A stretch of DNA of 64,000 nt, taken from the NCBI RefSeq assembly GCF_030551255.1, contig NZ_CP130630.1, positions 5,809,501-5,873,500 of the forward strand. The letters are read 5' to 3'. Below are positions 35,097-45,252 of the stretch, piece after piece (the first letter of the stretch is position 1; each line of letters opens with the position of its first letter). The notes below the pieces were generated by a model, which saw only the letters and a list, made by a program, of their open reading frames with translations, did not search any database and was not told the origin of the DNA. The translations under genes were made by a program, and so were the position numbers. The stretch comes from Streptomyces sp. NL15-2K. GTDB lineage: Bacteria > Actinomycetota > Actinomycetes > Streptomycetales > Streptomycetaceae.

Positions 35097-36746
35097 TCAG
35101 GCCGGGTTGCCCGTGGAGAGCTCGAACTGCATCTCCGGCGGGTTCTTCGGGTCGAAGTCCGTGCCCACCGTGGGGTACTGCTTCATCACCGTGTCCTTGC
35201 CGTACGTGTTCTCATCCACGCGTGTTGGGTCGTAGTGCCACCCGGCGGCCTGGAGGCAGGAGAGGACCGAGTCCCAGTTCTTGAACGTGAAGTCCGGCAT
35301 CCGCACCATCTTGGGGTCGTTGTACGACTCCTCCGGCTCGGTGCACTGGGTCTTCTCGATGGTCCGCGACTTGTCCGGCCCGCGGTATCCGGCCACCTGG
35401 GTCGCCGATGCCGAGGCACTGGCACTGCTGTCCCCGCCCGCCTCGGTACTGTCCCCGCCGCTGTTCATCAGCAGGGCCGCGATCAGCCCGCCGATCGCGA
35501 CGATCGACACCACGATCGAGCCGATGACGACCGGCTTGTTGCCCTTGCCGCCGCCGGAGGAGGACGGGACGGTGGTCTGGGGCGTGAGGTTGTACGGCGG
35601 CGGGGTCGACGGGGTCTGCTGCTGCGGCATGTACCCGGCCGGGCCCGGCGTCTGATAGCCGCCCTGCTGCGGGTAGCCGTAGGCCGGAGAAGGCGCCGAC
35701 GGCGACGGGGTGCCGTACGGGTTCTGCGGTGGGGTCGGCTGGTACGGCGTCTGTACGTTGCCCGAGGGCATCGGCGTGCCCTGGTCGACCGGCGGGAACA
35801 CCGCGGAGCCGACGCCCGCGCCGCTCGGCGTCTGCGCGCCCGGGACGATGCTCGGCGCGGCGGCCTGGAAGGAGGACGCCACGCGCAGGCACTCGTCGCG
35901 CATGGCCTCGGCGCTCGGGAAACGCTCGTTCGGGTTCTTCTTCAGCGCGCGGGCGACCAGCGCGTCCACGGCCGGCGGAAGCGAACGGTTGATCGAGGAA
36001 GGAGCCACCGGCTCCTCCTGGACGTGTGCGTACGCTATGGCCAGCGGCGAGTCCGCGTCGAACGGCAACCGCCCCGTGACCAGCTGGAACAGCATGATGC
36101 CGACCGAGTAGAGGTCGGAGCGCGCGTCCACCCCGCGCCCCAGCGCCTGCTCCGGCGAGAGGTACTGCGGGGTGCCGACGACCATGCCGGTCTGCGTCAT
36201 CGAGGTGACACCGGACTGCATGGCACGCGCGATGCCGAAGTCCATGACCTTCACGACCCCGCGCTTGGTCATCATCACGTTGCCCGGCTTGATGTCCCGG
36301 TGGACCAGGCCCATCTCGTGGCTGATCTCCAGCGCGGCGAGCACATCGGCGGTGATCTTCAGGGCCTTGTCGACGGGCATCGCGCCGAGCTGCCGTACGT
36401 CCTGGTCGAGCACCGAGCCGAGCGGGCGGCCCTCGACGTACTCCATGACGATGTACGGGGTGGTCATCCCGTCGAGATCGTCCTCGCCGGTGTCGAAGAC
36501 CGAGACGATGTTGGTGTGCGTGAGCTTGGCCACGGCCTGGGCCTCACGGCGGAAGCGCTCGCGGAAGGCCTGCTCGCGGCCGAGGTCGGTGTGGAGTGTC
36601 TTGACCGCGACCTGCCGGTCCAGCACGGCGTCGTACGCGAGGTGCACCGAGGCCATGCCGCCCTCGCCCAGCAGGTCGCGCAACTGATAGCGGCCACCGG
36701 CGAGCGCTCGGCCCGCATACCGGCCGTGGGCGGCGTCCTGGCTCAT
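35097..36746 (-). CDS. PknB-type Ser/Thr protein kinase with PASTA-like domain
   Basis: A 549-residue membrane kinase. Kinase domain (residues ~18-280): YQLRDLLGEGGMASVHLAYD, VAVKTLHTDLG, catalytic HRDIKPGNV, DFG, and APE-equivalent SPEQALGRG. A Pro/Gln/Tyr-rich juxtamembrane segment (290-420), one TM helix (VVIGSIVVSIVAIGGLIAAL) and an extracytoplasmic domain with one PASTA-like unit (VRMPDFTFKNWDSVLSCLQA .. YPTVGTDF) follow. PASTA domains sense peptidoglycan fragments. ATG 36746. Divergent from a second kinase gene. Confidence 0.93.
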   Translation of the reverse strand: MSQDAAHGRYAGRALAGGRYQLRDLLGEGGMASVHLAYDAVLDRQVAVKTLHTDLGREQAFRERFRREAQAVAKLTHTNIVSVFDTGEDDLDGMTTPYIVMEYVEGRPLGSVLDQDVRQLGAMPVDKALKITADVLAALEISHEMGLVHRDIKPGNVMMTKRGVVKVMDFGIARAMQSGVTSMTQTGMVVGTPQYLSPEQALGRGVDARSDLYSVGIMLFQLVTGRLPFDADSPLAIAYAHVQEEPVAPSSINRSLPPAVDALVARALKKNPNERFPSAEAMRDECLRVASSFQAAAPSIVPGAQTPSGAGVGSAVFPPVDQGTPMPSGNVQTPYQPTPPQNPYGTPSPSAPSPAYGYPQQGGYQTPGPAGYMPQQQTPSTPPPYNLTPQTTVPSSSGGGKGNKPVVIGSIVVSIVAIGGLIAALLMNSGGDSTEAGGDSSASASASATQVAGYRGPDKSRTIEKTQCTEPEESYNDPKMVRMPDFTFKNWDSVLSCLQAAGWHYDPTRVDENTYGKDTVMKQYPTVGTDFDPKNPPEMQFELSTGNPA

Positions 36747-37080
36747 GTCTCTGCGTCCCCCAAGCAGCCTTTCAGGCGCCGGCTGTCGTTGATCCAATGT
36801 GCTATTCCCGGCCAAGTCTGCCGGAGGCCACTGACACGTCAAGCTCGGTGCCCGTTCCGTGACCGTACGCGAAAGAAGCGTCGCGGAAGCGTTACCGCGG
36901 GCGTACTGCTGGTACACAGAATTTGCACGCCGACACGTACAACAGGTTTCATGGCCGGTCCGTCTCGGGCCGATCCCCGGGGCCTTCCCGGACCAGCGGC
37001 TTGCGCGGAGGCTGTAGCGTGGCCGACGGAGACCGTAACAACACCGCGCGCACCGCGGGCAGAAACGACGGCGAGGACTG
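36747..37080. other. Intergenic region between two divergent kinase genes
   Basis: This 334-bp stretch must hold both kinase promoters. I see no strong inverted repeat, no RNA gene and no supported small gene. Confidence 0.6.
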
Positions 37081-38664
<1,584 letters not shown>

Positions 38665-38665
38665 T

Positions 38666-38793
38666 CGGAAACAGCCTCCACGCGCGCGTGCGACCCGGAA
38701 ACGGGCTCCACGCGCGCGTGCCGTTTACGCCCCTGGGGCGGCTCATTACGAACCCTGGGACGCGGCTCATCCCGGTCCCTGGGACGCGGCTCA
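38666..38793. repeat. Two families of direct repeats between convergent genes
   Basis: CGGAAAC-G-CTCCACGCGCGCGTGC-like units occur at 38666-38691 and 38696-38721 (30-bp period). A 24-bp-period repeat follows with core CCCTGGGACGCGGCTCA at 38753-38769 and 38777-38793 and a degenerate first copy near 38730. The last copy contains the stop codon of the phosphotransferase-like gene. Confidence 0.8.
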
Positions 38794-39843
38794 GTCGGCG
38801 AACGCGTCGCGCACCGCGTCGTACTCCCGCGTCCACCACACCGCGAGCGCCGATGCCGCCGGGAACTGCGAGTCCGCGCGGGTGTCGCCGCGCTCGTAGT
38901 GCCAGCGCAGCATCCAGAAGTCGTTGAGGCGCTCCCACCACACGCGGTGCACGGCCGCTGCCAGTTCGGAGGGCGTGGCCCCGGCCGTACGCCGGTACGC
39001 GCGCGCGTAGGCCCGCACCTTCGGCAGGTCGAGGGCGCCGGCGGGCAGGACGAAGAAGATCGCGGCGGCGCGTACGGCCTCTTCCGCGCGGGGCTGCACC
39101 CCGAGCCGGTCCCAGTCGACGATCGCGGCGGGCGCGTCCCCTTGGTAGAGCAGGTTGAACGGGTGGAAGTCGCCGTGCACCCACCCCACCGAGCCCCCGC
39201 GCGGAGGCCGCCGGTCGGCGTGCCGCTCCAGCAGCGCGCGCCGCTCCAGGAGCCGGTGGCGGGCCAGTTCGTCGAAGGAGTCGGCGGGGCGGTGCCGGCG
39301 TACGCGGGCGAGCAGGTCGTCGATGAGGGTGCAGGTGTCGGCGGGGTCGGGGCTGTCGGCGGCGCGAGGGCCGCCGTCCGCCGGTTCGGCGCGCGCCCGC
39401 GCGTGGGTCGGCATCACGCGCTCCAGGCTCGCGTGCACGACCCCCAGTAACGCCCCCAGCCGCCCGCACTGGGCGGTGCTGAGCTGGCCGCCGTGGCGGT
39501 GCCGTCCCTCGATCCAGGGGTGCAGGGCGTAGGCGTGGCCGCCGACGACGGCGACCGTGCGCCCGTCTCGGCCGGTCAGCGGGGGCGCCACCGGGACGCC
39601 GAGGTCGGCGAGGCTCTGGGTGGCCCGGTGCTGGCGGGCGATCGCGGCCGGGTCGGCGGTCTCGGGGTCGAAGTGGTGCTTGAGGAAGTAGCGGCCGCGG
39701 GTCGTACAGAGCCGGTAGCCGCGGTTGAGCAGCCCCTGGTCGACGGGCTCGCAGGCGAGGGCGGCACCGGCGGCGTACTGGCGGAGGAGAGCGCCCAGCG
39801 GGGGCGCGTGAGGTACGAGGGGTGGTACACAAGAGCGCGGCAC
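38791..39843 (-). CDS. Aminoglycoside phosphotransferase-like (APH/ChoK) protein
   Basis: A 350-residue kinase-fold protein. The nucleotide loop region is LLNRGYRLCTTRGRYFLKHH. The catalytic segment is GWVHGDFHPFNLLYQGD (HGDFHxxN) and the metal-binding Asp is in AAIVDWDRLG. Such enzymes phosphorylate small hydroxyl compounds (homoserine, choline, aminoglycosides); the substrate here is unknown. GTG 39843. The RTTAGATPSELAAAVHRVWW end is typical of the family. Confidence 0.82.
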   Translation of the reverse strand: MPRSCVPPLVPHAPPLGALLRQYAAGAALACEPVDQGLLNRGYRLCTTRGRYFLKHHFDPETADPAAIARQHRATQSLADLGVPVAPPLTGRDGRTVAVVGGHAYALHPWIEGRHRHGGQLSTAQCGRLGALLGVVHASLERVMPTHARARAEPADGGPRAADSPDPADTCTLIDDLLARVRRHRPADSFDELARHRLLERRALLERHADRRPPRGGSVGWVHGDFHPFNLLYQGDAPAAIVDWDRLGVQPRAEEAVRAAAIFFVLPAGALDLPKVRAYARAYRRTAGATPSELAAAVHRVWWERLNDFWMLRWHYERGDTRADSQFPAASALAVWWTREYDAVRDAFAD

Positions 39844-40294
39844 GCTGCCCGATGCTAGGGCACGGAAAGCGCCCGTGAACTGGGCGTTGTCACAGACAGT
39901 CGCTTTCGATCACGGGATGCGCCCGAAGTGGCCCGCCGGGCGTCTGCCGGACGAGTGCAAGATGCCGAACCGCCGGGTCCGCTCCAGGAGAACTCTTCCC
40001 GTGACCTGGGTCACCGGGATAACGTGCCGTTGTTCCGGCCCCCTGCAGGGCTGTGACCAGCGGCTGTTCCGGATTTCGCGTTTTTACTTGGAAATCCAAG
40101 CAAAAACGCAGGTCAGGAGGGGTTTCACAGAAATGTGGAGCACTGGGTAACGTGCCTTCTGCAGGGCGCTCGCCGGGGCACCTGTCACGCCTGTTCCCGA
40201 ACGAGCCGCACCCACCCCGTGCGTCCGTGAGGCCACAGGTGAGCCGCACTGGCACCCGGCGAACCCGGGTAGCCGGACCGACGGAGGAGCACAC
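39844..40294. other. 450-bp region upstream of bkd set 2
   Basis: No coding frame is convincing. It contains the 14-bp inverted repeat at 40078-40109 and a direct repeat of TAACGTGCC followed by CTGCAGGGC at 40019-40051 and 40148-40169. It probably holds the bkd promoter and regulatory leader. Confidence 0.6.
40078..40109. promoter_or_regulatory. 14-bp inverted repeat upstream of bkd set 2
   Basis: GCGTTTTTACTTGG and CCAAGCAAAAACGC are inverted arms with one mismatch around AAAT. The T5/A5 runs are striking in a >70% GC genome. It lies 185 bp before bkdA2. It could be an operator or an RNA hairpin in the leader. Confidence 0.6.
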
Positions 40295-41506
40295 GTGACC
40301 GTGGAGAGCACTGCCGCGCGCACACCGCGACGCAGCGCAGGTACGACCGGTGCGAAGAGCACGGCCGGCAAGCGTACGACCGCCAAGAAGGCATCGGCGA
40401 CCGCAAAGAAATCGCCAACCGGCGAGCCCGAGCTCGTCCAGCTGCTGACGCCCGAGGGCAAGCGCGTCAAGAGCGCCGAGTACGACCGGTACGTCGCCGG
40501 CATCACCCCCGAAGAGCTCCGCGGCCTGTACCGCGACATGGTGCTCACCCGCCGCTTCGACGCCGAAGCGACATCTCTGCAGCGCCAGGGCGAACTCGGT
40601 CTGTGGGCCTCGCTGCTCGGCCAGGAGGCCGCCCAGATCGGCTCCGGCCGGGCCACCCGCGAGGACGACTACGTCTTCCCCACCTACCGCGAGCACGGCG
40701 TCGCCTGGTGCCGCGGCGTCGACCCGTCCAACCTGCTCGGCATGTTCCGCGGCGTGAACAACGGCGGCTGGGACCCGAACAGCAACAACTTCCAGCTCTA
40801 CACGATCGTCATCGGCTCCCAGACGCTGCACGCCACGGGCTACGCGATGGGCGTGGCCAAGGACGGCGCGGACTCGGCGGTCATCGCCTACTTCGGCGAC
40901 GGCGCCTCCAGCCAGGGAGACGTCGCCGAATCGTTCACCTTCTCCGCGGTCTACAACGCCCCCGTGGTGTTCTTCTGCCAGAACAACCAGTGGGCGATCT
41001 CCGAGCCCACCGAGAAGCAGACCCGCGTCCCGCTCTACCAGCGCGCGCAGGGCTACGGCTTCCCGGGCGTCCGCGTCGACGGCAACGACGTGCTGGCCTG
41101 CCTCGCGGTGACCAAGTGGGCGCTGGAGCGCGCCCGCAGCGGCGAGGGCCCGACGCTGGTCGAGGCGTACACGTACCGCATGGGCGCCCACACCACCTCC
41201 GACGACCCCACCCGCTACCGGCACGACGACGAGCGGGCCGCCTGGGAGGCGAAGGATCCGATCCTGCGCCTTCGCCGGTACCTCGAGGCCTCAAACCACA
41301 CGGACGAGGGATTCTTCGCGGAACTGGAGGCCGAGAGCGAGGCGTTGGGCAGGCGAGTGCGCGAAGCGGTCCGCGCCATGCCGGACCCGGACCACTTCGC
41401 GATCTTCGAGAACGTGTACGCGGACGGGCACGCGCTGGTCGACGAGGAGCGAGCACAGTTCGCCGCCTACCAGGCGTCGTTCGCGGACACAGAGGGGGGT
41501 AACTGA
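40295..41506 (+). CDS. Branched-chain 2-oxoacid dehydrogenase E1 alpha (set 2)
   Basis: A 403-residue E1 alpha. The N-terminal ~45 residues form a Lys/Thr/Ala-rich extension (GAKSTAGKRTTAKKASATAK) resembling histone-like tails and absent from set 1. The TPP motif is YFGDGASSQGDVAESFTFSA with FCQNNQWAIS, and YTYRMGAHTTSDDPTRYR is the loop block. GTG 40295. One base separates its stop from the E1 beta ATG region, and the three genes form one operon. Confidence 0.93.
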   Translation: MTVESTAARTPRRSAGTTGAKSTAGKRTTAKKASATAKKSPTGEPELVQLLTPEGKRVKSAEYDRYVAGITPEELRGLYRDMVLTRRFDAEATSLQRQGELGLWASLLGQEAAQIGSGRATREDDYVFPTYREHGVAWCRGVDPSNLLGMFRGVNNGGWDPNSNNFQLYTIVIGSQTLHATGYAMGVAKDGADSAVIAYFGDGASSQGDVAESFTFSAVYNAPVVFFCQNNQWAISEPTEKQTRVPLYQRAQGYGFPGVRVDGNDVLACLAVTKWALERARSGEGPTLVEAYTYRMGAHTTSDDPTRYRHDDERAAWEAKDPILRLRRYLEASNHTDEGFFAELEAESEALGRRVREAVRAMPDPDHFAIFENVYADGHALVDEERAQFAAYQASFADTEGGN

Positions 41507-41507
41507 C

Positions 41508-42500
41508 ATGGCCGAGACGATGACAACGAAAAACCTGGCTCTCGCGAAGGCGATCAACGAGTCCCTGCGCCACGCCCTGGAGGCCGACCCCAAGGTCCTC
41601 ATCATGGGCGAGGACGTGGGCAAGCTCGGCGGCGTCTTCCGCGTGACGGACGGCCTGCAGAAGGACTTCGGCGACAGCCGGGTCATCGACACGCCGCTGG
41701 CGGAGTCCGGCATCGTCGGCACGGCCATCGGTCTGGCGCTGCGCGGCTACCGCCCGGTCGTGGAGATCCAGTTCGACGGCTTCGTCTTCCCGGCCTACGA
41801 CCAGATCGTCACGCAGCTGGCGAAGATGCACGCGCGTTCGCTGGGCAAGGTCAAGCTCCCGGTCGTCGTCCGGATCCCGTACGGCGGTGGCATCGGCGCG
41901 GTCGAGCACCACTCGGAGTCTCCCGAGGCACTGTTCGCGCACGTGGCGGGGCTGAAGATCGTCAGCCCCTCCAACGCCTCGGACGCGTACTGGATGATGC
42001 AGCAGGCCATCCAGAGCGACGACCCGGTGATCTTCTTCGAGCCCAAGCGTCGGTACTGGGACAAGGCCGAGGTCAACACCGAGGCGATTCCCGGCCCTCT
42101 GCACAAGGCACGCGTGGTCCGCGAGGGCGCCGACCTCACCCTCGCCGCCTACGGCCCGATGGTGAAGCTCTGCCAGGAGGTCGCCGACGCGGCCGCCGAG
42201 GAGGGCAAGTCCCTGGAGGTCCTGGACCTGCGCTCGGTGTCCCCGCTGGACTTCGACTCGATCCAGGCCTCGGTGGAGAAGACCCGCCGGCTGGTGGTGG
42301 TCCACGAGGCCCCGGTGTTCTTCGGCTCGGGCGCGGAGATCGCCGCCCGGATCACCGAGCGCTGCTTCTACCACCTGGAGGCCCCGGTGCTCAGGGTCGG
42401 CGGCTACCACGCCCCGTACCCGCCGGCGCGCCTGGAGGAGGAGTACCTGCCGGGCCTGGACCGGGTGCTCGACGCCGTCGACCGTGCCCTGGCGTACTGA
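41508..42500 (+). CDS. Branched-chain 2-oxoacid dehydrogenase E1 beta (set 2)
   Basis: A 330-residue E1 beta similar throughout to the set 1 protein: LIMGEDVGKLGGVFRVTDGL, DTPLAESGIVGTAIGLALRG, RIPYGGGIGAVEHHSESPEA, LEVLDLRSVSPLDFDSI. Divergence from set 1 is substantial, so the duplication is old. Confidence 0.94.
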   Translation: MAETMTTKNLALAKAINESLRHALEADPKVLIMGEDVGKLGGVFRVTDGLQKDFGDSRVIDTPLAESGIVGTAIGLALRGYRPVVEIQFDGFVFPAYDQIVTQLAKMHARSLGKVKLPVVVRIPYGGGIGAVEHHSESPEALFAHVAGLKIVSPSNASDAYWMMQQAIQSDDPVIFFEPKRRYWDKAEVNTEAIPGPLHKARVVREGADLTLAAYGPMVKLCQEVADAAAEEGKSLEVLDLRSVSPLDFDSIQASVEKTRRLVVVHEAPVFFGSGAEIAARITERCFYHLEAPVLRVGGYHAPYPPARLEEEYLPGLDRVLDAVDRALAY

Positions 42501-42510
42501 GGAGAGGGTC

Positions 42511-43950
42511 GTGACGACGATGACGGAAGCGTCCGTACGCGAGTTCAAGATGCCGGACGTGGGTGAGGGGCTCACCGAGGCGGAGATCCTCAAGTGGTAC
42601 GTCCAGCCCGGCGACACGGTCACCGACGGCCAGGTGGTGTGCGAGGTCGAGACGGCCAAGGCCGCCGTCGAACTCCCCATCCCGTACGACGGTGTGGTCC
42701 GCGAGCTGCACTTCGCCGAGGGCACCACGGTGGACGTGGGCACGTCGATCATCGCGGTGGACGTGGCGGGCGGGGCTCCGGCCGAGACACCCGCGGAGAG
42801 CCCTGTCGCGAAGAAGGAGACCCCCGGGCAGGCTCTCAAGGAGGAGCCGAAGCCGGCGGGCTCCGGCCGCCAGCCGGTCCTCGTCGGCTACGGCGTGGCG
42901 ACCTCCTCCACCAAGCGCCGCCCCCGCAAGGGCCCGGAGATCCCGGCCAAGGGCGAGGAGATCCCGGTCCAGGAGGCGTCGAAGGCGCTCCAGACGGAAC
43001 TGAACGGCCATGGTTCCGCCCCGGCCGTGAAGCCGCGCCCCCTCGCCAAGCCCCCGGTGCGCAAGCTGGCGAAGGACCTCGGCGTGGACCTGGCGACGGT
43101 CACCCCGTCGGGCCCGGACGGCATCATCACGCGCGAGGACGTGCACGCGGCGGTGGCGACGCCTCCGGCGCCCGAGCCGGTGACGCAGGCTCCGGTGACG
43201 GCACCCGCCCCCGCCCACGCCCCTGCCCCTGCCGCATCGTACGACGCGGCCCGGGAGACCCGTATCCCGGTCAGGGGCGTCCGCAAGGCGACGGCGGCGG
43301 CGATGGTCGGCTCGGCGTTCACGGCGCCGCACGTCACGGAGTTCGTGACGGTCGACGTGACCCGCACGATGAAGCTGGTCGAGGAGCTCAAGCAGGACAA
43401 GGAGTTCACGGGCCTGCGCGTGAATCCCCTCCTGCTCATCGCCAAGGCCCTGCTGGTCGCGATCAAGCGCAACCCGGACATCAACGCGTCCTGGGACGAG
43501 GCGAACCAGGAGATCGTGGTCAAGCACTACGTGAACCTGGGCATCGCGGCGGCGACCCCGCGCGGTCTGATCGTCCCCAACATCAAGGACGCGCAGGCCA
43601 AGACCCTCCCGCAACTGGCTCAGGCACTGGGCGAGTTGATCGCGACGGCACGCGAGGGCAAGACCTCCCCCGCCGCCATGCAGGGTGGCACGGTGACGAT
43701 CACCAACGTCGGCGTCTTCGGCGTCGACACCGGCACGCCGATCCTCCCGCCCGGCGAGTCCGCGATCCTCGCGGTCGGCGCGATCAAGCTCCAGCCGTGG
43801 GTCCACAAGGGCAAGGTGAAGCCGCGCCAAGTGACGACCCTGGCGTTGTCCTTCGACCACCGATTGGTGGACGGGGAGTTGGGCTCCAAGGTGCTGGCGG
43901 ATGTGGCCGCGATCCTGGAGCAGCCGAAGAGGCTGATCACCTGGTCGTGA
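42511..43950 (+). CDS. Branched-chain 2-oxoacid dehydrogenase E2 (set 2)
   Basis: A 479-residue dihydrolipoamide acyltransferase. The lipoyl domain has lipoyl-Lys in VETAKAAVELP, the peripheral-subunit-binding domain is near 190 (VRKLAKDLGVDLATVTPSG) and the catalytic domain ends SFDHRLVDGELGSKVL. GTG 42511 has GAGGAGAGG about six bases before it; ATG 42520 is the alternative. Its stop overlaps the GTG of the broken phosphotransferase gene (GTGA), so that gene was originally co-translated with it. Confidence 0.93.
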   Translation: MTTMTEASVREFKMPDVGEGLTEAEILKWYVQPGDTVTDGQVVCEVETAKAAVELPIPYDGVVRELHFAEGTTVDVGTSIIAVDVAGGAPAETPAESPVAKKETPGQALKEEPKPAGSGRQPVLVGYGVATSSTKRRPRKGPEIPAKGEEIPVQEASKALQTELNGHGSAPAVKPRPLAKPPVRKLAKDLGVDLATVTPSGPDGIITREDVHAAVATPPAPEPVTQAPVTAPAPAHAPAPAASYDAARETRIPVRGVRKATAAAMVGSAFTAPHVTEFVTVDVTRTMKLVEELKQDKEFTGLRVNPLLLIAKALLVAIKRNPDINASWDEANQEIVVKHYVNLGIAAATPRGLIVPNIKDAQAKTLPQLAQALGELIATAREGKTSPAAMQGGTVTITNVGVFGVDTGTPILPPGESAILAVGAIKLQPWVHKGKVKPRQVTTLALSFDHRLVDGELGSKVLADVAAILEQPKRLITWS

Positions 43951-44051
43951 GACGGACTCTGAGACACGGCCACACCAACCGCACGGTCGGCGACGGTGCG
44001 GTCGTGCAGAAGACGTACGACGGTCCCGGTGCCGCCGACAGGGTCGTGCGC

Positions 44052-44538
44052 AGTGCTCCTGATGGCCTGTGGTTCCTTGGGGTGCGACTGGGTATCACAG
44101 GGTGGTGTTCAATGTGGTGCGATCAGTCTTTTGTGGCACTTTCCGGTGAACTGTTTGTCGTGAGGTGCAGGAGCGTGATGGTGCATTCGGTAGCGTGCGT
44201 GTCACTGCGAGGCCGGTGAGAGCAGCAGTCACGATTCCGGTCTCCTCGAGAATCCGCCCCGTGCCCAGGAAAGCGACGCGGGGTCCCCGCCCCGCCCGGG
44301 TCCACACCGGGCGGAAAGCGTCCGGCGGGGCGGATACCGCAGCCTCCGAATCGCCGCAGCCGGCGGCGCCACAGGCGGCAGGTACCGCACACGATGAGCA
44401 CCCGCACCGCACCCGGCGGCGACGGCCCACGGTCCCACGGCAGGCGTCCAAACCCCGCCCAGCACGACGGACCACTTCCCGGCATCCAGGAAAACCCAGG
44501 ATCGCCCAGGGAACCTCAGCTCATCAGCGACGCTCAGA
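44052..44538. mobile_element. ~490-bp non-autonomous insertion with imperfect inverted ends
   Basis: The ends of the inserted segment are related. The left end AGTGCTCCTGATGGCCTGTG and the complement of the right end AGCGTCGCTGATGAGCTGAG both run on into GGTTCC(T/C)TGGG; 17 of the first 25 positions match. A CGC codon is present at both junctions and may be a 3-bp target duplication. No transposase is seen inside. This looks like a MITE or a deleted IS; the exact termini are uncertain by a few bases. Confidence 0.6.
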
Positions 44539-44745
44539 CGCGAGCGGATTGTGTTGGCCGGGCTGCGGGGACAGGTGCCCGTGCCTCCGGTGCTCGGGGC
44601 CGACGAGGGCACACTCACGCTCGGCTTCGTCCCCGGTGTTCCCGGCCAGGAGCTCATCGACTCCGGTCATGCGAAGGGAGTGCTGCGGTCCTGCGGAGAG
44701 GTGCTGCGCCGTATCCATGCGACGGCGACGGACGTGCTGCGATCC

Positions 44746-44829
44746 GAGGCGGGCGACGATGCCGAAGCGGGCAACGATGCCGGAACGGGCGACGATGCCG
44801 GAACGGGCGACGATGCCGGAGCGGGCGAC
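44746..44829 (+). repeat. 18-bp in-frame repeat before the APH catalytic loop
   Basis: About four and a half copies of an 18-bp unit (GCGGGCGACGATGCCGGA type) encode an acidic, Gly-rich stretch of (E/G)AG(D/N)DA-like units directly before VLVHGDFGPH. It is an unusual insertion at that point of the phosphotransferase fold. Confidence 0.88.
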
Positions 44830-45184
44830 GTGCTCGTGCATGGTGACTTCGGACCGCACAACACCCTGTTCGAGCCCCGGACCTTCCAGGTCACCGCCGT
44901 GGTCGACTGGGAGTTCGCCCACCTCGGCGACCCGGTGGAGGATCTGGCCTGGTGCGAATGGATCGTACGGATGCACCACCCGGAGCATGCGGACGCCCTC
45001 GGTCACTTCTTCGGAGCGTACGGCGGGACAGTGCCGACCTGGTCGGCCCGTCACGCCTCCATGCTGGCCAAGTGCGCCTCCTACAGGGAGTTCTGTCAGC
45101 GCTGGGACCCGAGCGGTCCTGGAGTCCGGCAGTGGGAGGAACGCACCGAGATCACACGCGCCTGGCAGGCGCAGCCCTGATCAC

Positions 45185-45226
45185 GACCGTGGCCCGGCCC
45201 TGGACATCCAGGGCCGGGCCACGGTC
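45185..45226. terminator. Perfect 20-bp hairpin between convergent genes
   Basis: Arms 45185-45204 (GACCGTGGCCCGGCCCTGGA) and 45207-45226 pair perfectly around a CA loop, between the phosphotransferase pseudogene and convergent dacB. Very likely a bidirectional terminator. Confidence 0.92.
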
Positions 45227-45252
45227 GCGGGTCGGGCAACCCGCGTGCCGTC

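Larger units (their letters stand above)
43947..45180 (+). pseudogene. Phosphotransferase (APH family) gene split by an insertion
   Basis: Residues 1-35 (VRRTLRHGHTNRTVGDGAVV, QKTYDGPGAADRVVR) end at 44051. The same frame of the protein resumes at 44539 with RERIVLAGLRGQVPVPPVLG. The rest contains the catalytic LVHGDFGPHNTLF and TAVVDWEFAHLGDPVEDLAW and ends at 45180. The intervening ~490 bp is foreign and introduces stops. Removing 44052-44541 restores one continuous APH gene of about 247 residues. The C-terminal part could only be expressed from a new start. Confidence 0.82.
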
